Source: Symsagittifera roscoffensis (taxonomy: Eukaryota; Xenacoelomorpha; Acoela; Convolutidae). From it: a stretch of 64,000 nucleotides of DNA. This document shows positions 53,331 to 63,689 of this stretch, piece by piece. A program made the translations under genes and the position numbers. The notes under the pieces are model-generated. The model ran no database searches. It worked only from the letters and a program-made list of their open reading frames with translations, and was not told where the DNA came from. The stretch spans positions 34,260,540 through 34,324,539 of the forward strand of contig NC_087063.1 in assembly GCF_963678635.1 (NCBI RefSeq). The letters are read 5' to 3'. Numbering within the stretch: position 1 is the first letter of the stretch; the number at the start of each line of letters is the position of its first letter.

Positions 53331-56165
53331 AAACAATGTCCACTTGTTTCTGCACGTGATACAATCACAGAATAATTGCCACGTGCACGTTGTCATTTCT
53401 GAAAATCTCTCGTTTACAAATTTCCACATCGTGTTTAAAATTCTCGTCTTGAGGCCGATTCGTTTATCAAAATGAATATATGGTTCTAATCGATTTACAA
53501 TCCTACTGGTTCTGAAAACAAATTCGCTTCTCGCTTTTTCCGTTCTCACTTTTCGCATCTCAAAAATTTCTGTATTTCTAGCCCGTGTGGTTCGCCTGTT
53601 TAACACTATTTCATTTCGTTCATTAGAATCAAGACTGGCAAGAAGTAAGATGTTATTTAGCTGGATGAACATGGGCAGGGGTAAAATGTTTAGCAAGCGT
53701 AGTTCGTTGATGTACACTCCCGTTTTATTTCCAGTGATCCAACGGATTACTTTCTTTTGAAATCGCTCCAACTGCAATTGATCGCCCCTCGATATATGTG
53801 TACATGAGAGTCCGTATAATAACACTGGGAGTATTAGTGACTTATACAGGCCTAACTTTACAAACGTATTTATCTTTGCTGATAGGTTTCTTCTCAGGAG
53901 GTACAGTACTTGGTTTGCCTTCTTTAATCTTGTTTCAATGTGTACCTTCCAACTTAAATCGCCCGACACAAAAATTCCCAGATCTTTCACAACCATCGAT
54001 GTTCCAAGCACTACACCAAAAAGCATAGAGTTAGCGTCTCCGCCCCTAAAACTTACTTTTGCACATTTATCTAGTGCTAATTCCATTTTGTTTTCAGTTA
54101 CCCACTGCTGAATTTTGTCCAGATCTTCTTGAATTTCAATTGATGTTTTTTTGATGGAAAGTAGTTTAAGATCATCCGCAAAAATATATGGTTCAGAGAA
54201 TTTGAGTACTTCAGGTAGGTCGTTAATAAAAATGCAAAAGAGCAGTGGTCCTAAAAGTGATCCTTGGGGAACACCACTAGTGACTTCTAAAACTTTTGAG
54301 CTGATATTGTCTACTCGTACAAACTGTTTCCTGTTTTTCAAATAGTCATAGAGTACCTCTAACATGCAGCCTCCTATTCCTATAAGTGCAACTTTCTTAA
54401 GTAGATCAAAATGCGGAACTTTATCAAAGGCTTTTGCAAAGTCAGTGTAGAATGCTACAATTTCTGCGTTTGAGTCATTGTCAAGCGCTTCATATATTTC
54501 TTTCAGGAAAGAGAGCATGTTTGTCAAAACTGATCTACCTTTAGTAAAACCGTGTTGATGTTTCGTCAAATACCAGGCAAAGTAAGGGTACAGGTCTTTG
54601 TATATACATTTTTCAAGGACTTTGCTGTCAATATTTAATAGCGATACTGGTCGATAGTTGTTCACCATTTTTCGGTCACCTTTTTTGTGAACAGGAGTAA
54701 CTGCAGCTGTTTTCCATGAATCAGGTATTTTTCGTAGGCGTTTTACGTTTCTCAAACGTTTGTTCATCGGTTTGCATATATTGCGGTTCGTTTTCTGAAA
54801 AAAGCTAGGTGGCAACCCATTTGGGCCGCGTGACTTTGTTACGTCCAGAGTTGATAAAATCTCACTTACTGTCTTTTTCGATATATCAAAATTCGTTAAC
54901 AAGGGATTTTCAAATTGAATATCTCTAATACTAAAACTTTCTTTAGGATTAAAAACTGAATGAAAGAAGTCGTTTAGCATGTTGACTTGTTCGTTTGGAT
55001 TTGTGCTTTCAACTTCATCTTTTATGAGTAACTTAGGAAGACTTGTATGTTTATTCAAGTTCTTTAGGTGTTTAAAAATTACATTAGTGCTCCGTGTTCT
55101 AAACAATTCCTCTTGGTAGTTTTTCCTGTCCAATTCCGATGATTCAGTTACTAAATTTTCAAACAGTTTAACTTGTTGTCTTCTGTAGTTGGTCGGTTTG
55201 AGTATACATGATTGCCGTTTTGTTTGTAACTTTTTGATCAAATTTGAAGTGCTACTTGTTATCCAAGGTGGAAGTGATTTCCTATGTCTTGTTCTGAGAG
55301 GCACAAAACTCTTAATGATTTCATCCAAATATTGGGTGTACTCCTCATGCATTTTGTTAATGTTTGTGTGGCATACTGGTTCAAATGGGTTCTCGTTTAT
55401 AAAACTGTTTATTCCTTCAAAATCGGCATTTCCAAAACTTCTAAAATTTTCCAAGTATGGTTTCGGCTCTGATACCGTGCATTCAATAGACAACATTATG
55501 GCATTGTGATCTGAGCAGTCATAAATCTTGGAAACGTTAAAATCTTGTTCGGCACTTGTATAGCAATTCCGATAAAAGGCTACGTCTAGTATGTTCTTCA
55601 CACATGTTGGGAAATCTATCGCCTGCCTAAAGAGTTCATTTTCAAAAATTTGCAGTATTTGGTTTTCTTCCTCGTCAGTACTGGTGAGGGTGTTCCAGTT
55701 TGTTTCTGGGAAATTTAAATCCCCACATAAGAGAAGCGGTTTGTTTTTAGGAATGGCTTTGATCAGTTGTTCAAATTCATGCACTTTGTATCTGTAATTA
55801 CTGTTTTTTGGCGGATTGTAGAATGAGCCAATTATCATTTCAGTTTGATGAAGTTTTATACTACATAGCACACATGAATCAGGAATGTCATGTTTGGTGG
55901 ATAAGTCCTCGGTAATTAGACTATTCTTGACAGCTATTAGGCTGCCTCCGTGACAGTTTTTACCACTCACAATAGCTCTATCAGATCTATAGATGTTATA
56001 TTCACTTAGCAAAAGCTCTGATGATTGAATATTCTCGTTAAGCCAAGTTTCGCTTAAGCATATGACATTAAAATTTCCAACTGCATTTGCATTTGCTAGC
56101 TTAGTTCTTCTCTCTATGTTGATTAGGCTTCTAGTATTTAGTTGCAGAATGTTGAGGAATCCTAG
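53328..56165 (-). CDS. LINE ORF2: AP-endonuclease plus reverse transcriptase (CR1-like)
   Basis: Intact frame of about 945 codons. From the 5' side: endonuclease with LQLNTRSL, LSETWL (near 56040-56055), CGDLNFP and SDHNA (near 55510); then reverse transcriptase with TPVHKKGD, NYRPVSLL, HGF-KGRS, DFAKAFD, SGVPQGSLLGP and the catalytic FADD (near 54172). No stop or frameshift seen, so the copy may be young. Domain order and ORF1 type fit the CR1/Jockey-like LINEs. There is no ATG ahead of the endonuclease: its frame opens directly after a TGA (56168-56166) that ends ORF1 in the same frame. The first in-frame ATG lies beyond essential endonuclease residues. Confidence 0.92.
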   Translation of the reverse strand, partial: LGFLNILQLNTRSLINIERRTKLANANAVGNFNVICLSETWLNENIQSSELLLSEYNIYRSDRAIVSGKNCHGGSLIAVKNSLITEDLSTKHDIPDSCVLCSIKLHQTEMIIGSFYNPPKNSNYRYKVHEFEQLIKAIPKNKPLLLCGDLNFPETNWNTLTSTDEEENQILQIFENELFRQAIDFPTCVKNILDVAFYRNCYTSAEQDFNVSKIYDCSDHNAIMLSIECTVSEPKPYLENFRSFGNADFEGINSFINENPFEPVCHTNINKMHEEYTQYLDEIIKSFVPLRTRHRKSLPPWITSSTSNLIKKLQTKRQSCILKPTNYRRQQVKLFENLVTESSELDRKNYQEELFRTRSTNVIFKHLKNLNKHTSLPKLLIKDEVESTNPNEQVNMLNDFFHSVFNPKESFSIRDIQFENPLLTNFDISKKTVSEILSTLDVTKSRGPNGLPPSFFQKTNRNICKPMNKRLRNVKRLRKIPDSWKTAAVTPVHKKGDRKMVNNYRPVSLLNIDSKVLEKCIYKDLYPYFAWYLTKHQHGFTKGRSVLTNMLSFLKEIYEALDNDSNAEIVAFYTDFAKAFDKVPHFDLLKKVALIGIGGCMLEVLYDYLKNRKQFVRVDNISSKVLEVTSGVPQGSLLGPLLFCIFINDLPEVLKFSEPYIFADDLKLLSIKKTSIEIQEDLDKIQQWVTENKMELALDKCAKVSFRGGDANSMLFGVVLGTSMVVKDLGIFVSGDLSWKVHIETRLKKANQVLYLLRRNLSAKINTFVKLGLYKSLILPVLLYGLSCTHISRGDQLQLERFQKKVIRWITGNKTGVYINELRLLNILPLPMFIQLNNILLLASLDSNERNEIVLNRRTTRARNTEIFEMRKVRTEKARSEFVFRTSRIVNRLEPYIHFDKRIGLKTRILNTMWKFVNERFSEMTTCTWQLFCDCITCRNKWTLF

Positions 56166-57060
56166 TCAATGCTGGGGTTCCTGAACTTCAGTGTCAATAG
56201 TTACTTTCACACCATCATTGAACAATTCTAGATTCCTTATTTTCAGTTTTTCGCGAGGAACGCCTTCATCTAGTAGTTGTCTTCGTTTCTTAAGGATTTC
56301 GTTCTCTTTAATTGCACTCTCTTTGGTCAATGCTGGTAGCAGGTAGACCTCTTTTTCGACCAATTGTTCTCGCTTTTCTCGGCTTTTTGCTAGTACTACT
56401 CGTGCTTCATGTTCGCTAGGTACAGTTACCAGCAGTGTTCTTGGCTTCATTCGATTACGATCAAATTTTCCCAGTCGTTTTAGTTCTATTATTTTCGGCT
56501 TCACTCCAATTATGTCTAGTATTTCGTTTACTTCGTCATTTGTTGGGACAAGGTTTTCTCCTTTTGTTTTCTCAGGGTCCTCTTTGACCCCTTGTATCCT
56601 AAAACTTTGATTTATGTTGTGATCAGAGTTAGATCTGGCAGCATGTTGAGTGGTTTGAGCTTGATTTATCCGGGTGGTGGTTTCAGCAGCTACAACGGCA
56701 CTATAAGTTTTTTTCCACTTTATCGCATGTCGTTTTCATTGCATTTCTATTTTTTTGATCTACTAAATCGGTAAGTCTTCTTTCCATGCTTTTAAGGCTT
56801 TCAGTTACATCAATGTTTGAGAGCTTCTCGTCTATGTTGGCCAGGGTTTTGCATCTTATAAAGTTGTCTCGTTCATTATTTTGCACACAAGTATTACAAA
56901 GCAACATGACATTCGGCCCTAGTTCTTTTATTCCATTTATGGCCACTAGAGACAACCCAACACAAGTTGGTTCCAAATGCATTTGAGCGTTGCATGCGAC
57001 ACAAGTGTATGTTTTCTCGTTGCCGGCAAAGCCTCTTTTACATGTTTTGCAGTTTTTGCT
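56166..57060 (-). CDS. LINE ORF1, PHD-like finger and RRM-like region
   Basis: The upstream part (~57060-56701) encodes a Cys-rich finger (CKTC near 57045, CVAC, MHLEPTC, LLCNTC), in the C-x2-C spacing of PHD-like fingers of CR1-type ORF1s, then a coiled-coil-like helix. The frame then ends at TAG after a run of seven A (minus strand, ~56712); moving +1 reopens it. The second part (~56700-56169) has a Thr/Gln-rich linker and a region with KPKIIELKRLGKFD and RTLLVTVPSE, an RRM-like nucleic-acid-binding segment common in CR1-like ORF1s. It ends PQH-TGA. The frameshift may be a mutation or sequencing error in the A run. Confidence 0.75.
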
Positions 57061-57087
57061 TATACTATGGATAGAAAAACAGTTAAA

Positions 57088-57182
57088 CCTGGTGGTTCCC
57101 GAAAAGGGGAGGCCTGTGGCTCACTCAGGGGAAAAAGAAGAAATAGACAAACCTGGTGGTTCCCGAAAAGGGGAGGCCTGCG
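57088..57182. repeat. Two direct copies of a ~32-bp repeat inside the LINE
   Basis: 'aacctggtggttcccgaaaa' followed by 'ggggaggcctg' occurs at 57088 and again at 57151, spaced 63 bp. It lies between the esterase and finger ORFs. It may be a short duplication in the linker or a regulatory or structured spacer. Confidence 0.75.
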
Positions 57183-57202
57183 GTTCACTATTTCTACTTA
57201 CG

Positions 57203-57789
57203 TTAATAGGGGCACTGACAGTTCTTGAAACGACACTCGTAATATACCAGATGTCCTTCTGTATTGCAGATGTTCGAATGTTTATCGTATAAGATTTTAT
57301 TCTTGAGAATACTTTTAATGCCCTTCAGACCTTCTTCACTGAGGTGCACTTCGTCAGTTTTCAAATGATATGAGCTGTGGATTTTTTCACTCACTCCTCT
57401 AAACTTCCAAGTTCCTTTTATCTTTCTTAGGAATTCGTTTATTTTTGCAGATCGAGCTCGGTTCTCACTACAATGAGGGATTCCGATGACGAAAACTTTT
57501 TTGGCTCGTTCACACAGCTCCTCGGCTAGCTTCGACAGTTCTTCAGCAATGTCGCCTGCAGGTATACTGGAGGGGTCTTTTCCGTTGAAGGCGTCGTTTC
57601 CGCCGATGAGCAGAGCGATGATGTTGAATTTGTCTTCTCGGTTAAGAAGTTTTGGACCGCACCAATTCGGGCCCCAGGTAGGGACAAGATATTGAAATTT
57701 GGAAAATCAAGATGGCGTGCTTGAGAATCCGCAATCAGGAGATTTTTTGAAGATGATGTCTTGAGCAAGTGATATCTTCTGTCGGACAT
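57203..57789 (-). CDS. LINE-encoded SGNH-type esterase ORF (one frameshift)
   Basis: Esterase domains of the SGNH fold occur in ORF1 of CR1/L2-like LINEs. Visible here on the minus strand: KNLLIADSQARHLDF with the nucleophile Ser in block I; ALLIGGNDAFNG, block III; and TDEVHLSEEGLKG, which supplies the Asp-x-x-His pair. A one-base shift near 57626 separates block I from the rest. The frame then runs to TAA at about 57203. I take the ATG at 57789; TTG at 57804 is also in frame. Confidence 0.75.
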
Positions 57790-57960
57790 TTTATCGCGGG
57801 GCAACCATTGCTACCCCGGTAAACATTTCAAGTATCTATTTAATAATTTGGAGGCTTAAATTTTATGAAAACGCCAATAACTACTAAAGAAGGATCATGA
57901 AATTGAGAAGATCTTCAAAAAAGTTTTCAAATTGATCATATTTCACGACTTAATGAGAAA

Positions 57961-58050
57961 ATTTTCGGCTTGAAGTCCCTAATTTTACGATTCGGCTTGA
58001 TGACCGGTACCCACCTTGCAGAAGGCATCTAGTACCTTGCAGAAGGCAGT
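57961..58050. repeat. Right flank of the inverted repeat around the LINE, plus short tandem
   Basis: Inverse of 53008-53046, then two copies of 'accttgcagaaggca' (58012-58050). The same word forms the arms of the foldback element at 52747-52856. Confidence 0.65.
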
Positions 58051-59139
58051 AAGTTAACTATACTAATAGTGGAAAAAAAACGAAATGCTTGACTCACGCT
58101 ATTCTTAAACAACAAGATATACGTTGCATTGTTCTATGCAAAAAATCCTGTCTTATTCTTATATATTATAATAGTTACTAAAACTGCCCTATTTCTCAGA
58201 AAAACGAAAAACGCATGCACTCATATGTTTTAATATCTGGCTGAGTGGCCCTGCATTGGTGTCAAGAAATAAAACGGGCCTCAATTTCCGAAAATTAACG
58301 TTTTACAGATAGAAATTGTCGTTTTGAAGTGCCTGCAAAGTTTACATTTTGGCCTGAGTTACTAGAAGAAAAAATCAAATATTCGTCTAGTATATTTGTA
58401 CTTGTACTTCACGCGAATTACTGGTATCTCACTTTATCCTCAGTGCTGCTGCTCAGTTTTGCAAATTCTTTTTGATTTTGATTAACTTATTTATGATTAC
58501 TTTCTTACTTTTGAAATATTCTACTTATTGAGCGTGAGTCACTTAGCATAGAACCTATTTAACTTTCATTATTGAAAAAAAAATGACGGCGTATTTGTGC
58601 TCGGGTTGATTTTTTTCTCCATAGAGGACGACTTTTGTTTTTTAAAGAAATTTTTGACGATTTTTTTTCAACTCAAATTGACTTTCGAAGAAAATGACGG
58701 AATGTGTGTTCTGGGGTTCGTTTTTTTTTTCTTCAGACGAAGTTCGACTTTTTAAAGAGTGAATTTGACAAAAGTTAGCTCAAATTAAAAAAACTCACCT
58801 TTGATCTTTTGTTGCAAAAGTTATGGGGGTTTAAAAATGGCCAAGTTACCCATATTTGAGATATTTACCGCTAGATAAATTTTTTTCAATAACGTATTTT
58901 TTGAAGATTTAGGAGATTTTACTTTTCCGACTTATGAAGAGAGTGCGGAGTATTTATGCTTGAGTGGTTTTCGTTCCGACTATCGAAGAACGCAAGGAAT
59001 ATATATGCTCGGGGTGGTTTTTTAAAAGTCATTCCCTCGGGTGATCGATCCATGGATCTTCGTGGACTCAGAAGAGTCGCACTCACCCCTAGACTGCACT
59101 GATATTAGGACAGGTGTGAAACGCTCACTGTGCTACTTT
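58051..59139. other. Non-coding stretch, nothing recognised
   Basis: AT-rich sequence with words such as 'atgacgg.gta/gtttgtg' and 'ctcgggt' repeated near 58580, 58690 and 59000, suggesting an old repeat. No gene. Confidence 0.4.
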
Positions 59140-59260
59140 GCTTCTAAAAATTAACGCGCATTATTTGCGATTGACGAATTATCCCGCAGCACAAAATTGT
59201 TTCAAATTAAATTGAGGCGGGCTAATTAGTCTTATTAATTCCATGCACGAATCTTAAAGT
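59140..59260 (-). repeat. Dispersed repeat D, partial inverted copy
   Basis: The reverse complement shares 'tcaatttaatttgaaacaat', 'gctgcgggataattcg' and 'gcgcgtta' with 24110-24200. Confidence 0.55.
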
Positions 59261-60114
59261 TCATAGTTAATCGTCAATGTTTCCTTAATAAAAAAATATT
59301 CGAGACCATTTAAAAGGCGATCATTGCTGGTTGATTGCTTAGTAATCTAGCCTAAGTTATAAGTCTCACCTTAATTCGTCAAGTTTCTTGACAATAGTTA
59401 TAGTAAAAAAGCTAGAAAAGAGTATAAAATTATATTATGGATAGTTAATTATAAATTATTTGAACAAATAATGAACAACTGTCTTTACTACTTATAGAGA
59501 TGGGGTCAATACCTAGTTTTTGCATTTAAACTAACACTTTGTTCCGTTACTTTCGCTACAAAAGTCAGAACAACAACGTACCGCAAGCGTTAATTGTCAC
59601 AAATTGGCCAAAATGGCAATCGCTAAACCCCCATAAGTTTACGAAAATTGATCACAGGTGAAATAATTTTTTTGAATTTAATCTCAGGACAACAATACTT
59701 TTGACTGATAAAAAAATTCCGTCAAAATGGCTAGTTAAAAGTCGAAATTTGTCTGATGAAAAAAACCAAACCGAGCACATTTATTCCATTACTTTTGCTA
59801 CAAAAGTCAGAACAACAACGTAACGCAAGCGATATTTTCATACGTGCCGAATCACACTGTTCTACTATTTTTGTTCAAACTGGATTAATGAGGCTAGCCA
59901 ATCGATCGTCTTAATTTCGTACTACTCAAATGCTCACTCTTAATGTTTAATATTGTCCCACACTATTCAATGCTGATTGAGTGGCATTCGGAACATTCAG
60001 GGTTTTGATCTACTTTACTAACCGCTTGGTTGGTTTTTCATCCTGAATTCAAACGCTTTCAGTTTAATTTAAAATGTTTTTGTTTTGTTTTAAACCCTGT
60101 AAATGTATCTATAT

Positions 60115-60917
60115 ATAGGGGCGGATTTAGGGGAAAAATAACAAAATCGTAAGACAAACAGTTTTCGTAGCCAAACAATTGAGACGCGCCCTTAAACTGG
60201 TGAGACACAATTTGATTAATTTCGGACAAAAGTTTAAAAAGTTATAAATTAAGACTGACTGACCTCCAATAATACCAGAGGCGTATTTGGGGGGGGGGGG
60301 TTAGCGTACGCCTTTTCCTAATGATTTGACCCCCTCACAAAGCAAGGGCCCCCTTTGGGTAATAATTTATGGCCTTCATTTTCGGCCTTCCAACACTAAA
60401 ATTTTTCTAAAGGTACCTGCGGGTTTACAGGGGCGGATCTAGGATTTTGTCATGGGGGGAGGCGGCTTCTCAAAAAATTTTCGAAGCTTTGTCGACATTT
60501 TTTTTAGGTCGACCTAATTAATTTTCCGAGCTCTCCCAAAGCATTAAGAAGACGCTGTTTTGGTAAAATTTTCTGTACCGCAGGCAAAACAAAATTTTGA
60601 GAAAATAAGCCAAAAAATAGCATTTTTGAACACTTTTTGCAAAATTTTGACCAAAAAATTGCGCTTTTTCGCCGCGCGCTCGCCCCTCAAAGTTAGTCTA
60701 TATTGGCGCCAACGGCGCCTTTAGAAAATTTTTTGGGTCCATCACCAAATATGGATTTCTCAAAATAGTTCAAAGTGGGGAACCGTTTTGTCTGGAGGGG
60801 GCCGAACCCATGAGGGGGGGGGGGGGGTGTCCACCTTATCCACCTTAATCTGCCCCTGGTTAAAAGTTTCGAAAAATGTTTGAGAAATCCCCTTGAGAAA
60901 CCCCAGATCCGCCCCTG
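60115..60917. mobile_element. Nested cluster of GGGGCGGAT-family MITEs
   Basis: One element runs 60428-60858 (CAGGGGCGGATCTAGGA ... TTAATCTGCCCCTG). It is surrounded by other termini: 'aggggcggatttagggg' at ~60117, 'aggcgtatttggggggg' at ~60279 and 'agatccgcccctg' ending at 60917. The interior shares GGCGCCAACGGCGCC and 'gagctctcccaaagca' with 48026-48390. No matching 8-bp flanks were found. Confidence 0.65.
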
Positions 60918-62059
60918 TATTTTTAAAGGTCAAAAAATGTTTTTGGTTGACCTTGGAAAAGTTACGCGATATTTGCGAATGCGAAGCTTTTTCTGCCTCA
61001 AGATGTTACATCAGCCCCTAAGCGTGGATTTGCAGGATATATCAACAATGAAGAAAAAAGCTAGTTTCTGGCCTGAAGTTCTGCTTTTTATATCTTAAAA
61101 CAACTTGGTTACTTTGAGTTTGGTAATAGTAGTGTTTGTGTTTTAATGGGTAACAAACTCCCCTCACCCCATTAAAAAGAGTTGAGCAGATGAGCATATA
61201 CTTTTATACGAGCAGCATAGTAGATCAGCATATATAACTTTGGACCTTGTAACAATTCCGCCTTTGTAAAAGAGTGAGGATATAAGCAAGAGCAAAAGAG
61301 GTTTTAGCTGCAAATTAAACAGTTTTATGGTTGTTTATATGTTTTATGTTATTTAGATGTTACCTGATTTTTGCCATGATATTTTCATTAAGTAGTCTGT
61401 AACCTTGTTGTAAGTAACAACATAAAGGAAAATTGTTATAAAGCAAAAGAGTTCCAGTTAAAAATGGTTTAGGTTATTACAGGCAGTGATGCTAGGATGG
61501 AGATGCTAGAAAAATCTGCCTGCAAAATCAATCAAGTTTGTGGAAAACATTTATGTGAATAGAAATTGGTGTAAAACTTTTCTTCGAATCACCATTATTT
61601 TCGCTTTTTGAAATGTCCCACTTCTCTGGCGTCCTTAGTGAGGTTGACGTTCTTGCCAGGCCCCAAGGGTTTCTGCTAGAAAGATAATTCAGCCGAATTG
61701 GAAAATTTTTTGTCTTAGAGAGCATAATAATTTATAGAACATCAGAGCATTACACATTTTTGTCCAAGATACCTGTAAGCATATACCGGAATGTATTTGA
61801 ATTAAAAACCTTTTAGTTAATTAAATAGCTCTTCAAAAACGATTAAAATAGTTGAAGATATTCAACGAATTCTCTGCTAAAAAATGTAGCGAGTCTGAGA
61901 GAAAACTCGATTATTTCATTTGTGACAACATTTACAGCCTCTAGCTATTTACAGCCTCTTTTCTTTTCAATTACACCCACCCTTAGTGAAGATATCAATG
62001 TTAGCGTATAATTTTTGAAATAATGTCGTTTTTCTGGAGAATTTCAACAGAAATAGTTG

Positions 62060-62400
62060 AAACAAGACTGCTCGTATATCAGGACAAAGCCCTGAATGTT
62101 CCGACTGTCCCTTAATTCAAATCGAATAGTTTTTGGGAAAAGAAAATATTGAAAACCTATACATTTTGAACAACATTGAATTATGAAATATTGAGTCCTA
62201 TGAAATTAGTACGACTGATTCATTTAGCTAGCCTCAGCTCAATTTGGAACGATTCTGCTGTGCATGATAATTCGCCGCGCATGAAAAATTTGTGTTGCGC
62301 TCTCAGCATTATAAATAAATTCTTTACAGCGCATAATTTAGTCCAGAACAAGGCAAATTTTTCAAAACACCCAGAACTGCACAAAAAATGATCGGAGATG
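62060..62400 (+). repeat. Dispersed repeat D, copy 2
   Basis: Colinear with 23958-24297; see shared words there. Moderate divergence. Confidence 0.7.
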
Positions 62401-62719
62401 ATATATTTTTTTCTTATTCGAACTCAGGAAAATGATATTTTCAATGGCGTAATAAAAAATGTGTTGAAAATTTTTATTTCGATTTGGTGAAAATTGACTC
62501 AATAAAACAACCACACCGAGCATAAATAGTCCGTTTTCTTCGAAAATCGGAACAATAATGCGCATCTTTCAGATTAGTTCAGTTACTCCATTTTCTCATA
62601 AATAGTCAGTGAACTGCAAAAAATAGCTATTTATTTTAAATCTGGGGTCTGCTTGTGAGATAATAAAATGAAATCTGATGTTCAGCTCCTCAGAAAAACA
62701 AAATATGCATATAGCTTAA

Positions 62720-62960
62720 ATGCACTGCTTTAGCAGACTGGCATTTTCAGCAGACCAGTTTAGCGGGGGCCAATAATTTAGCAGACCCATTTCTTAGCAT
62801 AAATATTGAAAAGTGAGCCTTTTCACAGACCAACGTAAAACAATAATGCATAATTAATCAATATACGTAAGAAGACGCTCAGTCTTGGGTCAAGCTACCT
62901 TAATTAAACAAACTATCTTACGATAATTCAACGATACTATTGAGTTATGACCGATGTGGT
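62720..62960 (-). repeat. Dispersed repeat E, inverted copy
   Basis: Reverse complement is related to 13200-13370, with 'gtctgctaaa', 'tttatgcta' and 'taccttaattaa...cttacg' words in the same order. Confidence 0.55.
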
Positions 62961-63207
62961 TAACTCATATAGTAATTTCGGATAGGGTACACCATCTGCT
63001 CGTCACGCTATCTTATTTTCGGCCGGATAGATTCGTGCAACTTCTCAGTCTAATACCGATCCTAATCTTACTCTTATACTTTCTAGTCTCAGGGTGTTTA
63101 ACTAGTCTCTGCTAGGCTCAATAGATCTAGGGTATACTGGTTTGTTGCGGCTGCTGAAGTTCTCTTGGAGAGACAACTAATTTCTAAGTTAAATTCAAAT
63201 TTCTCTG

Positions 63208-63235
63208 GTGCTGAAATTACAAGTAATTTCAGCAC
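63208..63235. repeat. Perfect 12-bp hairpin
   Basis: GTGCTGAAATTA and its exact reverse complement are separated by four bases. Not followed by a T run; function unknown. Confidence 0.8.
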
Positions 63236-63689
63236 TTACAAATAAGTCGGTTGTTAGTTAGATGGATCACGATTGGTTAATATTAAATACTTTACAGTGG
63301 TAAAATATCTAATTTATCCGATCATAAAATGTAGTTTACATCAGGTTCCACCCATCCGGGTTTTACAGAATTTTTTAGAATTATCTTTCTGCAATTCAAA
63401 GGATGGATGATGAACGTTGGTATTTGGCGAATATCGTATTCTTGTCCGGTTCCTCTTGTTAGAGAAGTTCCAGGACGCTGGAGTTAGGGGCATCATCCGT
63501 TGTGTCTTCTTGTGACAACGACTGTGTTTCCCAACGAAATCAATCTGATTTCAAAATGGTTTGCTATGACGGGTTTTTCTGTATTATGTACAGAACTTGT
63601 TTTTTGTTCAACCTCGTCTGGGAATGGCGTGGAGATTGTGCGTGGAGGGGATGCCTTGTAACTCGGATCTGTACGTACACTTGAACATC

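Noticed and set aside
53798-55797. Plus-strand open frames inside the LINE
   Set aside because: They are antisense shadows of the intact 894-codon polymerase frame and show no domain.
56700-56715. Programmed -1 frameshift at the A-run in LINE ORF1 (minus strand A AAA AAC)
   Set aside because: The heptamer fits a slippery site, but the -1 frame stops within a few codons and the continuing frame is +1. A simple indel is more likely.
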